Part shown: positions 8,808 to 17,976 of the stretch, piece after piece | Layout: every line of letters starts with the position of its first letter | How positions within the stretch are numbered: the stretch's first letter is position 1 | NCBI GenBank assembly: GCA_017435045.1 | Contig: JAFSFT010000039.1 | Span: 1 to 57,026, forward strand | Direction of reading: 5' to 3' | Origin: Oscillospiraceae bacterium | GTDB taxonomy: Bacteria; Bacillota; Clostridia; Oscillospirales; Ruminococcaceae | Length of the DNA stretch: 57,026 nt | The notes under the pieces: generated by a model | The model's input: the letters and a program-made list of their open reading frames with translations, nothing else | What the model was told of the DNA's origin: nothing | Database searches by the model: none | Made by a program: the position numbers and the translations under genes

Positions 8808-10223
8808 ATGAACCGATACAGATTTTTGTTTTCCAATACGGTGCTGTTTTTTATAAGCAGTTTCAGCAGCAAGTTTCTGGTATTTCTGCTTATGCCTATC
8901 TACACCGCAGTGCTTACCCCTGCCGAAAACAGCGATGTAAGCCTGATGATGCAGACAGCCAACCTGCTTATCCCATTGGTAAGCCTTGGCATCTCCAACA
9001 GCATTATCCGTTTTGGTCTTGATGATAAATACTCCAAACGCACGGTATTCACCACAGGTGTATTCACCCTTGGTGCAGGATATCTTATACTGATTGCTTT
9101 ATTTCCTCTTCTGAACCGCGTGGAATTTATCCATAAATATATATGGATGCTGTACCTCTATCTTCTGATGAGCTGCAGCCGCACTCTTGTACAGCAGTTT
9201 GTCCGTGCAAAAACCTATACAAAGCTGTACGCCTTTGACGGCATCCTCGCCACAGTAAACACCCTTATCCTTGTGTGTGTATTCCTTTTAAAGTTCCACT
9301 GGGGTGCAATGGGTTATATTGCCGCCATCATAGGTGCAGACTTTTTAAGCGTTATCTTTCTGAGCGTTATATCTTCTGCATGGAGATATTTTGATATTTC
9401 CAAGCTCAACAAGGCAGTTGCAAAGGAGATGCTGAGCTACTGTCTGCCGCTTATACCTGCCAGCATTGCCTGGTGGATAACCAATGTAAGTGACCGTTAT
9501 CTTGTAGCATACTTCTGCGGTGATACTGTAAACGGCATATACGACATAAGCTACAAGCTGCCAAGTATTATCAACGTGTTTGCCACTATCTTCCTTGAAG
9601 CATGGCAGATTTCCGCTGTTAAGGAAAGCGGCGAAAAACACACCAGCCGTTTCTTTACCAATGTTTTCAAGGCATACCAGAGCATTGTATTTATAGGCGG
9701 TGCGGGTATAATACTGCTTGCAAAGCCTCTTATCGCCCTGCTTGCCGACGATGCCTACTTTGAAGCCTGGACCTTTGTGCCTGTGCTGATTATGGCAACC
9801 ATTTTCGCCTGCTTCTCCACATTTATGACCAGTATCTATATGGTGGAAAAACGCGGTGGCTTAAACCTTGCCACAATGACGGCAGGTGCTGTAACCAACA
9901 TAGTGCTGAATCTGCTGCTTATACCAAAGCTTGGTGCACAAGGTGCTGCCCTTGCAACCTTTGCAAGCTATGTTGTAGTGTTCGGCCTGCGTGCAATAAA
10001 CACAAGAAAATTCATCAACATCAATATATCCCCACTCCATATGCTGCTTAACACAGGGCTTATGGGTGCTATGACAGTGATAATGCTGAAAAACATTCAG
10101 CATTGGGCTGTATACTGTGTAATCATAACACTTATCATAATAATCCTCAGTGTAAGACCTTTGCTGATTTTTGCAAAACAGCTGCTGAAAGGACTTATGA
10201 ACAGAAAGAGAGGCAAAGCTTAA
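8808..10223 (+). CDS. Polysaccharide flippase-like membrane protein (MOP superfamily)
   Basis: A 471-residue protein with about 12-14 membrane helices of the RfbX/Wzx branch of the MOP flippases (N-terminus NTVLFFISSFSSKFLVFLLM, then MPIYTAVLTPAE). Such proteins turn lipid-linked sugar units across the membrane. The ATG at 8808 is the start, with AAGGA 8 bases upstream; the TTG just before it is unnecessary. It is transcribed together with trmB (3-base gap) and apbE. The glycosyltransferase lies divergently next to it. Confidence 0.88.
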   Translation: MNRYRFLFSNTVLFFISSFSSKFLVFLLMPIYTAVLTPAENSDVSLMMQTANLLIPLVSLGISNSIIRFGLDDKYSKRTVFTTGVFTLGAGYLILIALFPLLNRVEFIHKYIWMLYLYLLMSCSRTLVQQFVRAKTYTKLYAFDGILATVNTLILVCVFLLKFHWGAMGYIAAIIGADFLSVIFLSVISSAWRYFDISKLNKAVAKEMLSYCLPLIPASIAWWITNVSDRYLVAYFCGDTVNGIYDISYKLPSIINVFATIFLEAWQISAVKESGEKHTSRFFTNVFKAYQSIVFIGGAGIILLAKPLIALLADDAYFEAWTFVPVLIMATIFACFSTFMTSIYMVEKRGGLNLATMTAGAVTNIVLNLLLIPKLGAQGAALATFASYVVVFGLRAINTRKFININISPLHMLLNTGLMGAMTVIMLKNIQHWAVYCVIITLIIIILSVRPLLIFAKQLLKGLMNRKRGKA

Positions 10224-10226
10224 TAT

Positions 10227-10892
10227 ATGAGAATACGTCACAAACCATGGGCACAGCCGGAGCTGGACGCCAGCAGCATCTACATCCGCAACCCTCACGA
10301 ATGCTACGGCAAATGGAAGGATGCTTTTGAAAATCCACATCAGGAAATGCATCTGGAACTGGGCTGCGGCAGAGGCACTTTTATATCAAAAAAGGCAGTT
10401 AAAAACCCTGATATCAACTATCTTGCCATAGACATAAAAAGCGATATGCTGGGCTATGCCAACCGCAATGTGCAGCACGAATATATGATGGCAAACCGCA
10501 CAACCAATAACATACTTATGTGCACATTTGACATTGAGAGAATTTCCCTCATCATCAGTGAGGAAGACGTTTTCAGCCGCATATACATTAACTTCTGCAA
10601 TCCGTGGCCTAAGGACAGACACAAAAAACGCCGCCTTACCCACACAAAGCAGCTGACAAACTATAAAAAGTTTCTTAAAAAGGGCGGCCAGATTTTCTTT
10701 AAGACTGACGACAACGAACTTTTTACCGAAAGCCTTGACTACTTCAAGGAATGCGGCTTTACCCTTGACTTTATCACATACGATATGACACAGAGCAGCC
10801 TGCCCGACAACATAATCACCGAACACGAAAAGATGTTTATGGACGAGGGCATAAAAATAAAAGGCCTTATAGCCACTTATACGGAGGAATAA
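10227..10892 (+). CDS. trmB: tRNA (guanine-N7)-methyltransferase
   Basis: A 221-residue S-adenosylmethionine-dependent enzyme that methylates G46 in the variable loop of tRNA. The SAM-binding motif is HLELGCGRGTF (near residue 40), followed by YLAIDIKSDM. The TrmB signature INFCNPWPKDRHKKRRL near residue 120 fixes the family. It starts 3 bases after the flippase stop, and apbE begins 1 base after its own stop, so it is the middle gene of an operon. Its own ribosome site (GAGAGG) is rather far from the start. Confidence 0.93.
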   Translation: MRIRHKPWAQPELDASSIYIRNPHECYGKWKDAFENPHQEMHLELGCGRGTFISKKAVKNPDINYLAIDIKSDMLGYANRNVQHEYMMANRTTNNILMCTFDIERISLIISEEDVFSRIYINFCNPWPKDRHKKRRLTHTKQLTNYKKFLKKGGQIFFKTDDNELFTESLDYFKECGFTLDFITYDMTQSSLPDNIITEHEKMFMDEGIKIKGLIATYTEE

Positions 10893-10893
10893 G

Positions 10894-11991
10894 ATGAGAC
10901 ATAACACAAAACGCATACTTTCTCTTGCGCTGGCTGTTGTGCTTACATTATCACTTTTTACAGGATGCAGTGCCCAGCCTAAATATCAGAAATTCAACGG
11001 CACAATCTGGGACAGCTTTGATACAATTATTTCCATTGTGTCCTACAATGAAACACAGTCACAGTTTGACGATTTTATGAAGACCGCTCAGGAGCGTTAT
11101 CAGCACTATCACAAGCTGTTCGACATATATAACAGCTACCCCGATATGGTAAATGCCAAAACCATCAACGACAATGCAGGCATAGCACCCGTACAGGTGG
11201 AAAAAGAGCTGTTTGACCTTATAAAATTCAGTATCGAATGGCACGAAAAGACAAACGGCAAAGTTAACATTGCCATGGGCAGTGTGCTTAAAATATGGCA
11301 TGATGTACGCACATACGCCGAGTTTAACGAACCTATACTGCCTGATATGGCAAAACTTGAGGAAGCAAATAAACACACTTCCATCGACAACATTGTGCTG
11401 GATGAAGAAAACATGACAGTTTTCATCTCTGACCCCGAATGTTCCATCGACCTTGGTGCTGTGGCAAAGGGATACGCAACAGAGCTTATCTGCGATGAAC
11501 TGAGCGAAAAACACCAGAATTTTGCAATCTCCGCAGGCGGAAACGTAAAGGTTAACGGCCATCCGCAAGACGGCAGAAAACGCTGGGGTATCGGTATACA
11601 GAACCCTGTCGTGGACGAAAATTATCAGATGGTAGGCGGCAACCTTGACCTTGCGTTCCTTTATGGCGAGCAGAGTCTTGTATGTTCCGGCGGTTATCAG
11701 AGATTTTTTGTGTATGAAGGACAGCGTTACCACCACCTTATCGACCCTGTTTCCCTCTTTCCAAAAAACACCTATGACGGCGTAACCGTACTGTGCGAGG
11801 ATTCCGGTGTGGCAGATGCACTTTCCACAGCAATATTTATGCTGGAACCACAGGATGCAATCGACTTTATGAACACCATCCCTGAATCTGAATGTATAGT
11901 TGTTATGGACGATGGCAATGTAATGATGACAGAGGGATTTAAGGCATATCTTGAAAGCTGCGGTGTAACCAGCAGCACACCTACAGAATAA
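10894..11991 (+). CDS. apbE: FAD:protein FMN transferase, lipoprotein
   Basis: ApbE attaches FMN covalently to threonines of flavoproteins such as Rnf and Nqr subunits, outside the membrane. The N-terminus is a lipoprotein signal ending in LFTGC, so Cys25 would be lipidated. The DLGAVAKGYATELI motif and the HHLIDP segment are family signatures; 365 residues is the normal length. The ribosome site GGAGGAA lies inside the end of trmB. The likely target is an Rnf-type complex, which is not in this window. Confidence 0.9.
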   Translation: MRHNTKRILSLALAVVLTLSLFTGCSAQPKYQKFNGTIWDSFDTIISIVSYNETQSQFDDFMKTAQERYQHYHKLFDIYNSYPDMVNAKTINDNAGIAPVQVEKELFDLIKFSIEWHEKTNGKVNIAMGSVLKIWHDVRTYAEFNEPILPDMAKLEEANKHTSIDNIVLDEENMTVFISDPECSIDLGAVAKGYATELICDELSEKHQNFAISAGGNVKVNGHPQDGRKRWGIGIQNPVVDENYQMVGGNLDLAFLYGEQSLVCSGGYQRFFVYEGQRYHHLIDPVSLFPKNTYDGVTVLCEDSGVADALSTAIFMLEPQDAIDFMNTIPESECIVVMDDGNVMMTEGFKAYLESCGVTSSTPTE

Positions 11992-12010
11992 ATTAACCGG
12001 AGATAATATT

Positions 12011-12643
12011 ATGGGATTTAATCAGGCAATGGAAGCAGGTCTTGGCTTCTATATATTCTTTTTTGCACTTACAATCGTAGTTGCAACAGTTGTATACTCT
12101 CTTATGACAGGCACAGTAAAATTGAAAAAAGGCAAGGAAAGCGAAAGTTCCATGAACAGTAACTTTATGCGCACAATCCGTCGCTTTGCCGACCTTAAAG
12201 GCTTTGAGGTGCTGGGCAAAACCACACTTTCCTTTGGAGGCGAGCAGTTCAGCTTTGATGCAATTCTGCTAGGCTTTTTCGGCACAATTGCAATAAAAGC
12301 AAACTACGCAGGCGGCGAGGTTTATGGCAGCTACAAGGACGAAAAATGGTGCACAGTGGACGAAAACGGCAAAAAGACATACTTTGAAAGCCCTGTTACA
12401 CAGCTTAACGGAAGCGTGCGTTTTTTCAAGGACCTTTATGCAGCAGAAAAAGCCAAATGCGGTTTTACAGACAGCTTTACTGTTTTTGCAGGTAAAAAGA
12501 CAAAGATTTTTGCAGACAAACGCTGCGAGGTTTACACCACAGAAAACCTCGGTGAAAAGCTTGCCGGCGACAAATATGCAAAGGATCATAGTGCAGATAT
12601 CAACGCTATGAAGGCTGCACTGGAGAAATATACAGTTAAGTAA
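12011..12643 (+). CDS. Membrane-anchored NERD-like domain protein
   Basis: A 210-residue protein with one N-terminal membrane helix (residues about 8-32) and a cytoplasmic domain. The stretch FSFDAILLGFFGTIAIKANY, then GGEVYGSYKDEKW and SPVTQLNGSVRFF, resembles the NERD (nuclease-related) domain order: hydrophobic D-x-I-x-x-G, a G-x-I/V-x-G turn, a W and then PVxQ. The acidic residues expected of an active nuclease are not obvious, so it may be only a structural relative. It follows apbE by 19 bases and ends at a shared terminator, so it is the last gene of the flippase operon. Confidence 0.55.
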   Translation: MGFNQAMEAGLGFYIFFFALTIVVATVVYSLMTGTVKLKKGKESESSMNSNFMRTIRRFADLKGFEVLGKTTLSFGGEQFSFDAILLGFFGTIAIKANYAGGEVYGSYKDEKWCTVDENGKKTYFESPVTQLNGSVRFFKDLYAAEKAKCGFTDSFTVFAGKKTKIFADKRCEVYTTENLGEKLAGDKYAKDHSADINAMKAALEKYTVK

Positions 12644-12666
12644 CAACAATTACATATGCATACAAT

Positions 12667-12703
12667 AAAAACTCACGGAAATTATGACATTCCGTGAGTT
12701 TTT
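12667..12703. terminator. Bidirectional terminator
   Basis: The stem AAAACTCACGGAA/TTCCGTGAGTTTT lies between two converging genes and is flanked by A and T runs on both sides. Confidence 0.85.
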
Positions 12704-12706
12704 GTT

Positions 12707-13951
12707 TTATACATTATATATCTGTTTTCTTTTTCTTTCTGTCAGCAGTACATTCAATGACATAACTATATGCGGACAGGCAGGAACAAAAATAAATGCC
12801 GCTGTTATACTTTTGTTGATAAACTGTGCATAATATGCACCCTCGCCGCTGTAATCAAGATTGATAAAGCCAAAGGCAGAAATACCAAGATATACCGCAA
12901 AGGTCACAACCACAATCAGCTGTGCAATCCGTTGTTTTTTATCTCTTACCAGCATAAATGTCATCAGAACTGCAACTGCAATAATTACAGCTGTATATAT
13001 GATGTTGGCAGTTTTTACGGCAGCCAGCATCTCCTCTACCGCGGTGGTTTTAAGCCACACATTATAAAGAAATTCTTTTTTATAGTATATATACACCTGC
13101 TGTGCCGCAGCATATACAAAATGACACACTGCCATAACAGCACACAGAACAGTGGCTGTAACTATATTTTTGCCCAAAGCCTTGTCTCTTTTTGCCAGGG
13201 CAGTAGCTGCAGCGGCTGATGCAAAGTAAACCATAGCTGACACAGCGATACCTCGTCCGCTGCTGTAGCGGATAGAATATCTGTCGCTGACCGGGAAGCT
13301 TACCCTTTCCAGTATAAACCGTATTATTCTGTCATCGCTTCTCATTGTCGGTGAGGAATAGGTATATATCATCATAAATACCGCACCTGCGGCCACCAGT
13401 GCCATAACCACATCAAGACTGCCTTTTAAATCCGCATTGTATGTGACTTTAAGTGCTGTACGTCTTGTACGCACAATTGCAGCAAACACAGTATACAGTG
13501 CAAATACAATAAAAATATAGACTACAGGCATATATATAAAATTAGTCAGCTGTATAAAAGTGCCGAACATGATGTCCACAAACCAGAAGCATACCAGTAC
13601 CGCCAGAAGCACAAATATAAAAATTGTATAAAGCACATTTATTTTGTTCTGTGCAATCTCCGCTGCACTGCGTAAAGCTGTGTACCTTTCCGTACTGTAT
13701 ACCGCCTCGTTATCATTCGCCGAGGCTGTGCCCACACTGCTGTTCTGACCTGTCATAAGATAATCTATGCTGATGCCCAGTGCCACTGCAATAGATGGTA
13801 TCAGTGTAACATCGGGCAGGCTTTCGCCACGTTCCCATTTGCTGACCGCCTTATCCGATACCCCCAGCCTTTCCGCCAGTTCCTTCTGCGTCAGGTTAAG
13901 CTCTTTCCGTTTCTCCTTTATCACAAGCCCTATAATATGCATATTGTCCAT
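12707..13951 (-). CDS. XRE-family regulator with membrane domain
   Basis: A 414-residue protein. Residues about 5-65 are a textbook helix-turn-helix (IKEKRKELNLTQKELAERLG then VSDKAVSKWERGESLPD). From about residue 105 onward there are eight or so hydrophobic segments typical of membrane helices. Such membrane-tethered XRE proteins are common in Clostridia and are thought to respond to envelope signals. The start has AGGAG 6 bases upstream. It is monocistronic, and no obvious target lies next to it. Confidence 0.85.
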   Translation of the reverse strand: MDNMHIIGLVIKEKRKELNLTQKELAERLGVSDKAVSKWERGESLPDVTLIPSIAVALGISIDYLMTGQNSSVGTASANDNEAVYSTERYTALRSAAEIAQNKINVLYTIFIFVLLAVLVCFWFVDIMFGTFIQLTNFIYMPVVYIFIVFALYTVFAAIVRTRRTALKVTYNADLKGSLDVVMALVAAGAVFMMIYTYSSPTMRSDDRIIRFILERVSFPVSDRYSIRYSSGRGIAVSAMVYFASAAAATALAKRDKALGKNIVTATVLCAVMAVCHFVYAAAQQVYIYYKKEFLYNVWLKTTAVEEMLAAVKTANIIYTAVIIAVAVLMTFMLVRDKKQRIAQLIVVVTFAVYLGISAFGFINLDYSGEGAYYAQFINKSITAAFIFVPACPHIVMSLNVLLTERKRKQIYNV

Positions 13952-14075
13952 AGGCTTCTCCTTTTGTGTATCTTAAATGCAATTTTTATGTTTTCAGCCT
14001 ATCACAAAGGGATTAAAATGTACACCCACAGGCTGTTTCATCACTCTACCAATAGTAGAATTGCCTTTTAAAAAC

Positions 14076-14118
14076 CAAAAACACTGCAGGTGCTGCATTC
14101 AAGCAGCCACTGCAGTGG
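14076..14118 (-). terminator. Terminator of the M24 peptidase-like gene
   Basis: On the minus strand CACTGCAG/CTGCAGTG with an inner GGCTGC/GCAGC stem is followed by TTTTTGG, shortly after the stop codon. Confidence 0.8.
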
Positions 14119-14131
14119 TATTTTACCATAT

Positions 14132-15220
14132 TTAAAGTACAATCAAATCCTTGGTTGTACGGGTAATATCCTCTGTGCCGTTTTCGCCGATATAGTACAG
14201 ATCACCAATGCGGATGCCGTACTGACCTTTTACATATACACCCGGTTCCACAACCATAAGGTTGCCCACGCTGAGAGTCTCCCTTGATTTGTGTCCAAGG
14301 ATAGGCAGTTCAATATAGTCAAGACCGATGCCGTGCCCTGCAGCATGACGGAAGTTGCCGCCGTAGCCCATCTGCTCGATAACTGCACGGATTTCCTCGT
14401 CCACGCTCTGAGCTTCTGCACCTGCCTTTACATATCTTGCCCCCAGCACAGAAGCAGTTTTAACAGCATTATAGGCCTTTTCAAACTCGTCGCTTGGCTT
14501 GCCCACGCAGATTGTGCGGGACATACAGCTGCGGTAGCCTTTGTACATTGCACCAAAGTCCAGCAGCAGAGGGTCGCCTTTTTCAATTACCCTTTCGGTA
14601 GCAGCACCGTGTATAAGACTGGAGTTAGGGCCGGAAACACAGCACATATGGAATTTTGCAAGGTCAGAGCCGTTTTCCAGCAGACTCTGCACAATCTTTG
14701 CCTCCACCTGTTTTTCAGTCATTCCAGGTTTTATATATTCCAGCATATCATCGAAAACCTTTTCGCTGATACGCTGTGCGGTTTTGATATTTTCCACTTC
14801 CTCAAGGTCCTTGATTGCCCTGATTTTATTCAGCTGTGCTTTAAGTGGCATAACCTTTGAATACATACTGTTTTCAAACTTTACATATTCCTCGTGGCTT
14901 ATGCCGTCACTTTCCAGCAGCATAACGGATATACGGTCGGACTGCACGATGTCGTACATAATTTCAGCATAGTTGTCATAGTTGAGCAGACCACGCACAA
15001 TAAAGCCCTGTGGCACCAATTGTTTTGTGGCAATTTCCTCGTATCTGTCGTCCACAACAAAATATCTGTTGCCCTTTCTGGTTATAACCACCATACCTGC
15101 ACTGGTTGCAAGCCCCGTAAGATAACGGCGGTTTTCAAAGCTTTTAACCACACAGGCATCGGTTTTTGTAAGTTCCAGCAATTTTATAATTCTATCTGCT
15201 CTTGCTTTGAGCGCAAACAT
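14132..15220 (-). CDS. M24 (Xaa-Pro) peptidase homologue with altered metal site
   Basis: A 362-residue protein with the creatinase N-terminal domain (1-125) and the pita-bread M24 domain. The family binds two metal ions with D, D, H, E, E. Here the first D (DFGAMYKGY, Asp221), H (GHGIG, His296) and first E (EPGVY, Glu325) are present. The second D is Cys232 (SCMSRT in place of SDxTRT) and the last E is Gly339 (GIRIGD in place of GIRIED). It may be an inactive relative or one with changed chemistry. The start at 15220 is chosen because GGAGG lies 8 bases upstream; the earlier ATG at 15235 overlaps that site. Confidence 0.85.
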   Translation of the reverse strand: MFALKARADRIIKLLELTKTDACVVKSFENRRYLTGLATSAGMVVITRKGNRYFVVDDRYEEIATKQLVPQGFIVRGLLNYDNYAEIMYDIVQSDRISVMLLESDGISHEEYVKFENSMYSKVMPLKAQLNKIRAIKDLEEVENIKTAQRISEKVFDDMLEYIKPGMTEKQVEAKIVQSLLENGSDLAKFHMCCVSGPNSSLIHGAATERVIEKGDPLLLDFGAMYKGYRSCMSRTICVGKPSDEFEKAYNAVKTASVLGARYVKAGAEAQSVDEEIRAVIEQMGYGGNFRHAAGHGIGLDYIELPILGHKSRETLSVGNLMVVEPGVYVKGQYGIRIGDLYYIGENGTEDITRTTKDLIVL

Positions 15221-15383
15221 ACAGCAATCCTCCATAGGCTGAATATAAATTTTCTACATAAAAACAAGCATTTTCCGCTTGAAATAAACAATATACCATT
15301 GTATCATATTTAATGTATTTACTATATTATAGTAATATAAAAGCTTTATTTTTGCAAGAAAAAATCACAAGGAGAATACCATT

Positions 15384-15923
15384 TTGTACCGCTTGTTTAC
15401 CCCCCGCCTTGTACTTACACTCAGCCATCCACGCCTTGCCGAAAGGGTGGCAAGATTCAATATAGAAAACCGTCAGGCTCTTGCCGATACCGAACCTCAG
15501 CGTCCAAAGGAATACTACACATTTTCAGGTATGCGCCGCATTTTAAAGGAGGAGGACAAATCCAGTCAGAAGTGCGAGGAGTTTCGTTTCTGGCTCAGTG
15601 AAAAGGGCGATGACCGCATCATTGGCACGGTGTGCATATCCAACATCCTTTTCGGCAGTGTAAAAAGCTGCTACCTTTCCTACAAAATATCCGCTGACTG
15701 TCAGGGTAAAGGCTATGCCACCGAGGCCGTAGCAGAGGTTATAGACTTTGCATGGAAAATTCTGCAGCTGCACCGCATAGAAAGCTATGTTATGCCCCGC
15801 AATACCAAAAGCCTGCGTGTTATGGAAAAGCTTGGCTTTGAGCCGGAGGGCCTTTCAAAACGCTGCCTTGAAGTAAACGGTGTGTGGGAGGACCATATAA
15901 GGTTTTCTCTGCTGAACGAATAA
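15384..15923 (+). CDS. GNAT-family acetyltransferase, RimJ/RimL-like
   Basis: A 179-residue acetyl-CoA-dependent N-acetyltransferase. The acetyl-CoA loop is seen as ISADCQGKGYATEAV followed by the helix EVIDFAW, and the C-terminal motif is NTKSLRVMEKLGFEPEGLSK. These mark the RimJ/RimL branch, whose members acetylate protein N-termini or small amines. The start codon is TTG at 15384, supported by AAGGAG 9 bases upstream. It is monocistronic and divergent from the M24 gene. The substrate is unknown. Confidence 0.87.
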   Translation: MYRLFTPRLVLTLSHPRLAERVARFNIENRQALADTEPQRPKEYYTFSGMRRILKEEDKSSQKCEEFRFWLSEKGDDRIIGTVCISNILFGSVKSCYLSYKISADCQGKGYATEAVAEVIDFAWKILQLHRIESYVMPRNTKSLRVMEKLGFEPEGLSKRCLEVNGVWEDHIRFSLLNE

Positions 15924-15969
15924 TCTTATTCTCCCTGCAGATATCTGCACAAATTCATACAATATACAC

Positions 15970-16009
15970 AAACCACTGAATTTAATCGTAAATTCAGTGG
16001 TTTGTTTTT
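15970..16009. terminator. Bidirectional terminator
   Basis: A perfect 15-bp stem AAACCACTGAATTTA/TAAATTCAGTGGTTT with a 4-base loop is followed by GTTTTTTA. It lies between the converging GNAT and TlpA genes. Confidence 0.88.
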
Positions 16010-16617
16010 TATTCCGTATAAATCATTCCTATTCCCTGTGCCATCATATCCTCTGTAAGCATACCGCTTGCACGGGCAATAAGATAGCCCTCGCTGTCTG
16101 CAAAGTATGTGGCAGGCAGGGTATACACAGCATAGGTGGCTGCAGCATCCATATCAGTGTCGTAGTAAACCGGGAATGTATATCCGCTTTCAGATATAAA
16201 CTCTGTTGCTGTTTCCACAGTTTCGCGGTTGCCATCGGTCATATTTACTATGACAAAGTTGATTTCTTCACCGTATTCATCATATGCCGACTGAAACTCC
16301 GGCATTTCCATCTGGCATGGACCGCACCAGCTGGCCCAGAAATTTATAATCATCGGCTTGCCGTAAAAATCAGACAGCTTTACAGCATTGCCATCGGCAT
16401 CATAAACAGTAAAATCCGGTGCAGTTACACGCTGTGTATCACTGTTCTCTTCGCCGCCATTTTCGCCGCTTTCTGTTCCGTTTATTTCAGAGGAATCGGT
16501 AACCACCATCTGATTTGGGTTAAAGCTGCTGCTAAGTCTGCTGTAAAGCACCGATGCACCGCCCAAAAGCAGCACAAGTGTTACCGCCAGAATAACTATG
16601 CCCTTTTTACTGTTCAT
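16009..16617 (-). CDS. TlpA/ResA-like membrane-anchored thioredoxin
   Basis: A 202-residue extracytoplasmic thiol-disulfide protein. An N-terminal membrane anchor (residues 7-25) is followed by a Ser/Glu/Gly-rich linker and a thioredoxin fold. The active site is NFWASWCGPCQMEMPEF (Cys98, Cys101), and the cis-proline is in YTLPATYF. It is co-transcribed 9 bases after ccdA, which supplies electrons across the membrane to such proteins. No cytochrome c assembly genes are seen, so the partner is probably another exported disulfide protein. Confidence 0.9.
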   Translation of the reverse strand: MNSKKGIVILAVTLVLLLGGASVLYSRLSSSFNPNQMVVTDSSEINGTESGENGGEENSDTQRVTAPDFTVYDADGNAVKLSDFYGKPMIINFWASWCGPCQMEMPEFQSAYDEYGEEINFVIVNMTDGNRETVETATEFISESGYTFPVYYDTDMDAAATYAVYTLPATYFADSEGYLIARASGMLTEDMMAQGIGMIYTE

Positions 16618-16626
16618 ATACTCCTC

Positions 16627-17286
16627 CTATCCCAGTGTACTGAGCAGCCTGCCCAGTGTTCCGGTCATCATCATTATGCCCACTGCTATAAGCAGGGCAC
16701 CGCTTATCTTATTGATTATATCGTAGTTCCGCTTTATAAAATCAAAGGTGGTTTTCAGCCTGTCTATCAGCACTGCACTGAAGATAAATGGTATGCCAAG
16801 ACCAAGAGAATAGCACAGCAGCATAAGCATGCCTTTGAACATCTGCCCCTGCTGACCTGCCATAACCAGTGCCGAACCAAGAAACGCCCCCACACAGGGT
16901 GTCCAGCCAACTGAAAATATCACACCGAACAGTGCGGACCGGAAAAATCCGCCGTCTGAAGCCTTAAAGCCTTTTGAGCCGCCGAATATATTAAGGCTGA
17001 ACAGCCCCATAAAGCTGAGGCCGAAAAGTATTACCACTGCACCTGATGCAATATTGACTGCTGTCTGATATTTTACCAGAAAGCCGCCTAAAGTGCCTGC
17101 CAGTGCCCCCATCGCCACAAACACAGCAGTAAACCCTGCCACAAAGCCAAAGGCTCCTTTAAGGGTTTTTGCGGCGTTACGCTGGCCGCCGCCTGCAAAG
17201 TAGGACAGATATATAGGTATCATAGGCAGCAGACAGGGAGATATAAAGGTGATTATTCCCTCGAGGAAAGAGATTATATATTCCAT
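16627..17286 (-). CDS. ccdA: CcdA-type membrane thiol reductase
   Basis: A 219-residue membrane protein with six helices of the DsbD-beta/CcdA family. It passes electrons from cytoplasmic thioredoxin to outside thiol proteins. The two functional cysteines are in ISPCLLPMIPIYLSYF and VGWTPCVGAFLGSAL. It is the first gene of a two-gene operon with the TlpA-like thioredoxin. Confidence 0.92.
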   Translation of the reverse strand: MEYIISFLEGIITFISPCLLPMIPIYLSYFAGGGQRNAAKTLKGAFGFVAGFTAVFVAMGALAGTLGGFLVKYQTAVNIASGAVVILFGLSFMGLFSLNIFGGSKGFKASDGGFFRSALFGVIFSVGWTPCVGAFLGSALVMAGQQGQMFKGMLMLLCYSLGLGIPFIFSAVLIDRLKTTFDFIKRNYDIINKISGALLIAVGIMMMTGTLGRLLSTLG

Positions 17287-17437
17287 ATGTTCTCTCCTTT
17301 TATAGTATATTTTTACTGTACATTAAAGAGATATTATTCTATATTAGAAATATATACTCTGCCAAGTATTTTTGCAGTGACAAAGTTACATTTTTAATCA
17401 TTATTGCATCCGTCTTTATCTGTCTGCACACAAAAAC

Positions 17438-17481
17438 AGAGCCGACACAAAAGGATTATCCACCATTTTGTGCCGGCTCTT
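17438..17481. terminator. Terminator after the ridA gene
   Basis: AGAGCCG(A)CACAAAA pairs with TTTTGTGCCGGCTCT. On the minus strand it is followed by GTTTTTG. An additional 11-bp inverted repeat (ATAACCGATAT at 17487-17497 and ATATCGGTTAT at 17549-17559) lies between it and the ridA stop codon. Confidence 0.75.
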
Positions 17482-17567
17482 TATTCATAACCGATATCTC
17501 GCATTGGTTTTTTCAACAAAGAACGTTAATTTAAGGAGAAGTACCATTATATCGGTTATTGGCCGTG

Positions 17568-17951
17568 TTATTTAAGCACTGCCACAGAACTGATTTCAAC
17601 TCTGAGATTGCCCCATACGCCTGCCTGAACGCACTGTCTTGCAGGTGGGTTGTCGTGGTTGAAATATTCTTTGTAAACAGCGTTCATCTCGTCAAAATCC
17701 GCCATATCTGTAAGGAAAATATTTGTCTTGATGATATTGTCCATCGTAAGGCCCATCTCTGTAACAATTGTTTTGAGATTATCCAGAATAATGCGTGTTT
17801 CCTCTGCTGCAGAAAGGCCGTAGATAACCTCGTCCCCTTTCTGGGAAATAAGGCCGGAAATATATGCGATGCCAAGTGCATCATCACGGCTTACCTGTGC
17901 AATCCATGGGGATGGAACAGGTGCTTTTGGTGTTGTCCATTTTTCTTTCAT
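17568..17951 (-). CDS. ridA: RidA family enamine/imine deaminase
   Basis: A 127-residue RidA (YjgF) protein that hydrolyses reactive enamines and imines such as 2-aminoacrylate. The family's conserved arginine is in NPPARQCVQAG, followed by VEISSVAV. It lies 25 bases after the serine dehydratase gene. Since 2-aminoacrylate is released by serine dehydratase, the pairing makes chemical sense: RidA would finish the deamination and prevent damage to PLP enzymes. It is the last gene of the unit. Confidence 0.9.
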   Translation of the reverse strand: MKEKWTTPKAPVPSPWIAQVSRDDALGIAYISGLISQKGDEVIYGLSAAEETRIILDNLKTIVTEMGLTMDNIIKTNIFLTDMADFDEMNAVYKEYFNHDNPPARQCVQAGVWGNLRVEISSVAVLK

Positions 17952-17976
17952 ATGTGTAACTCCTTCTATTCAGGTA

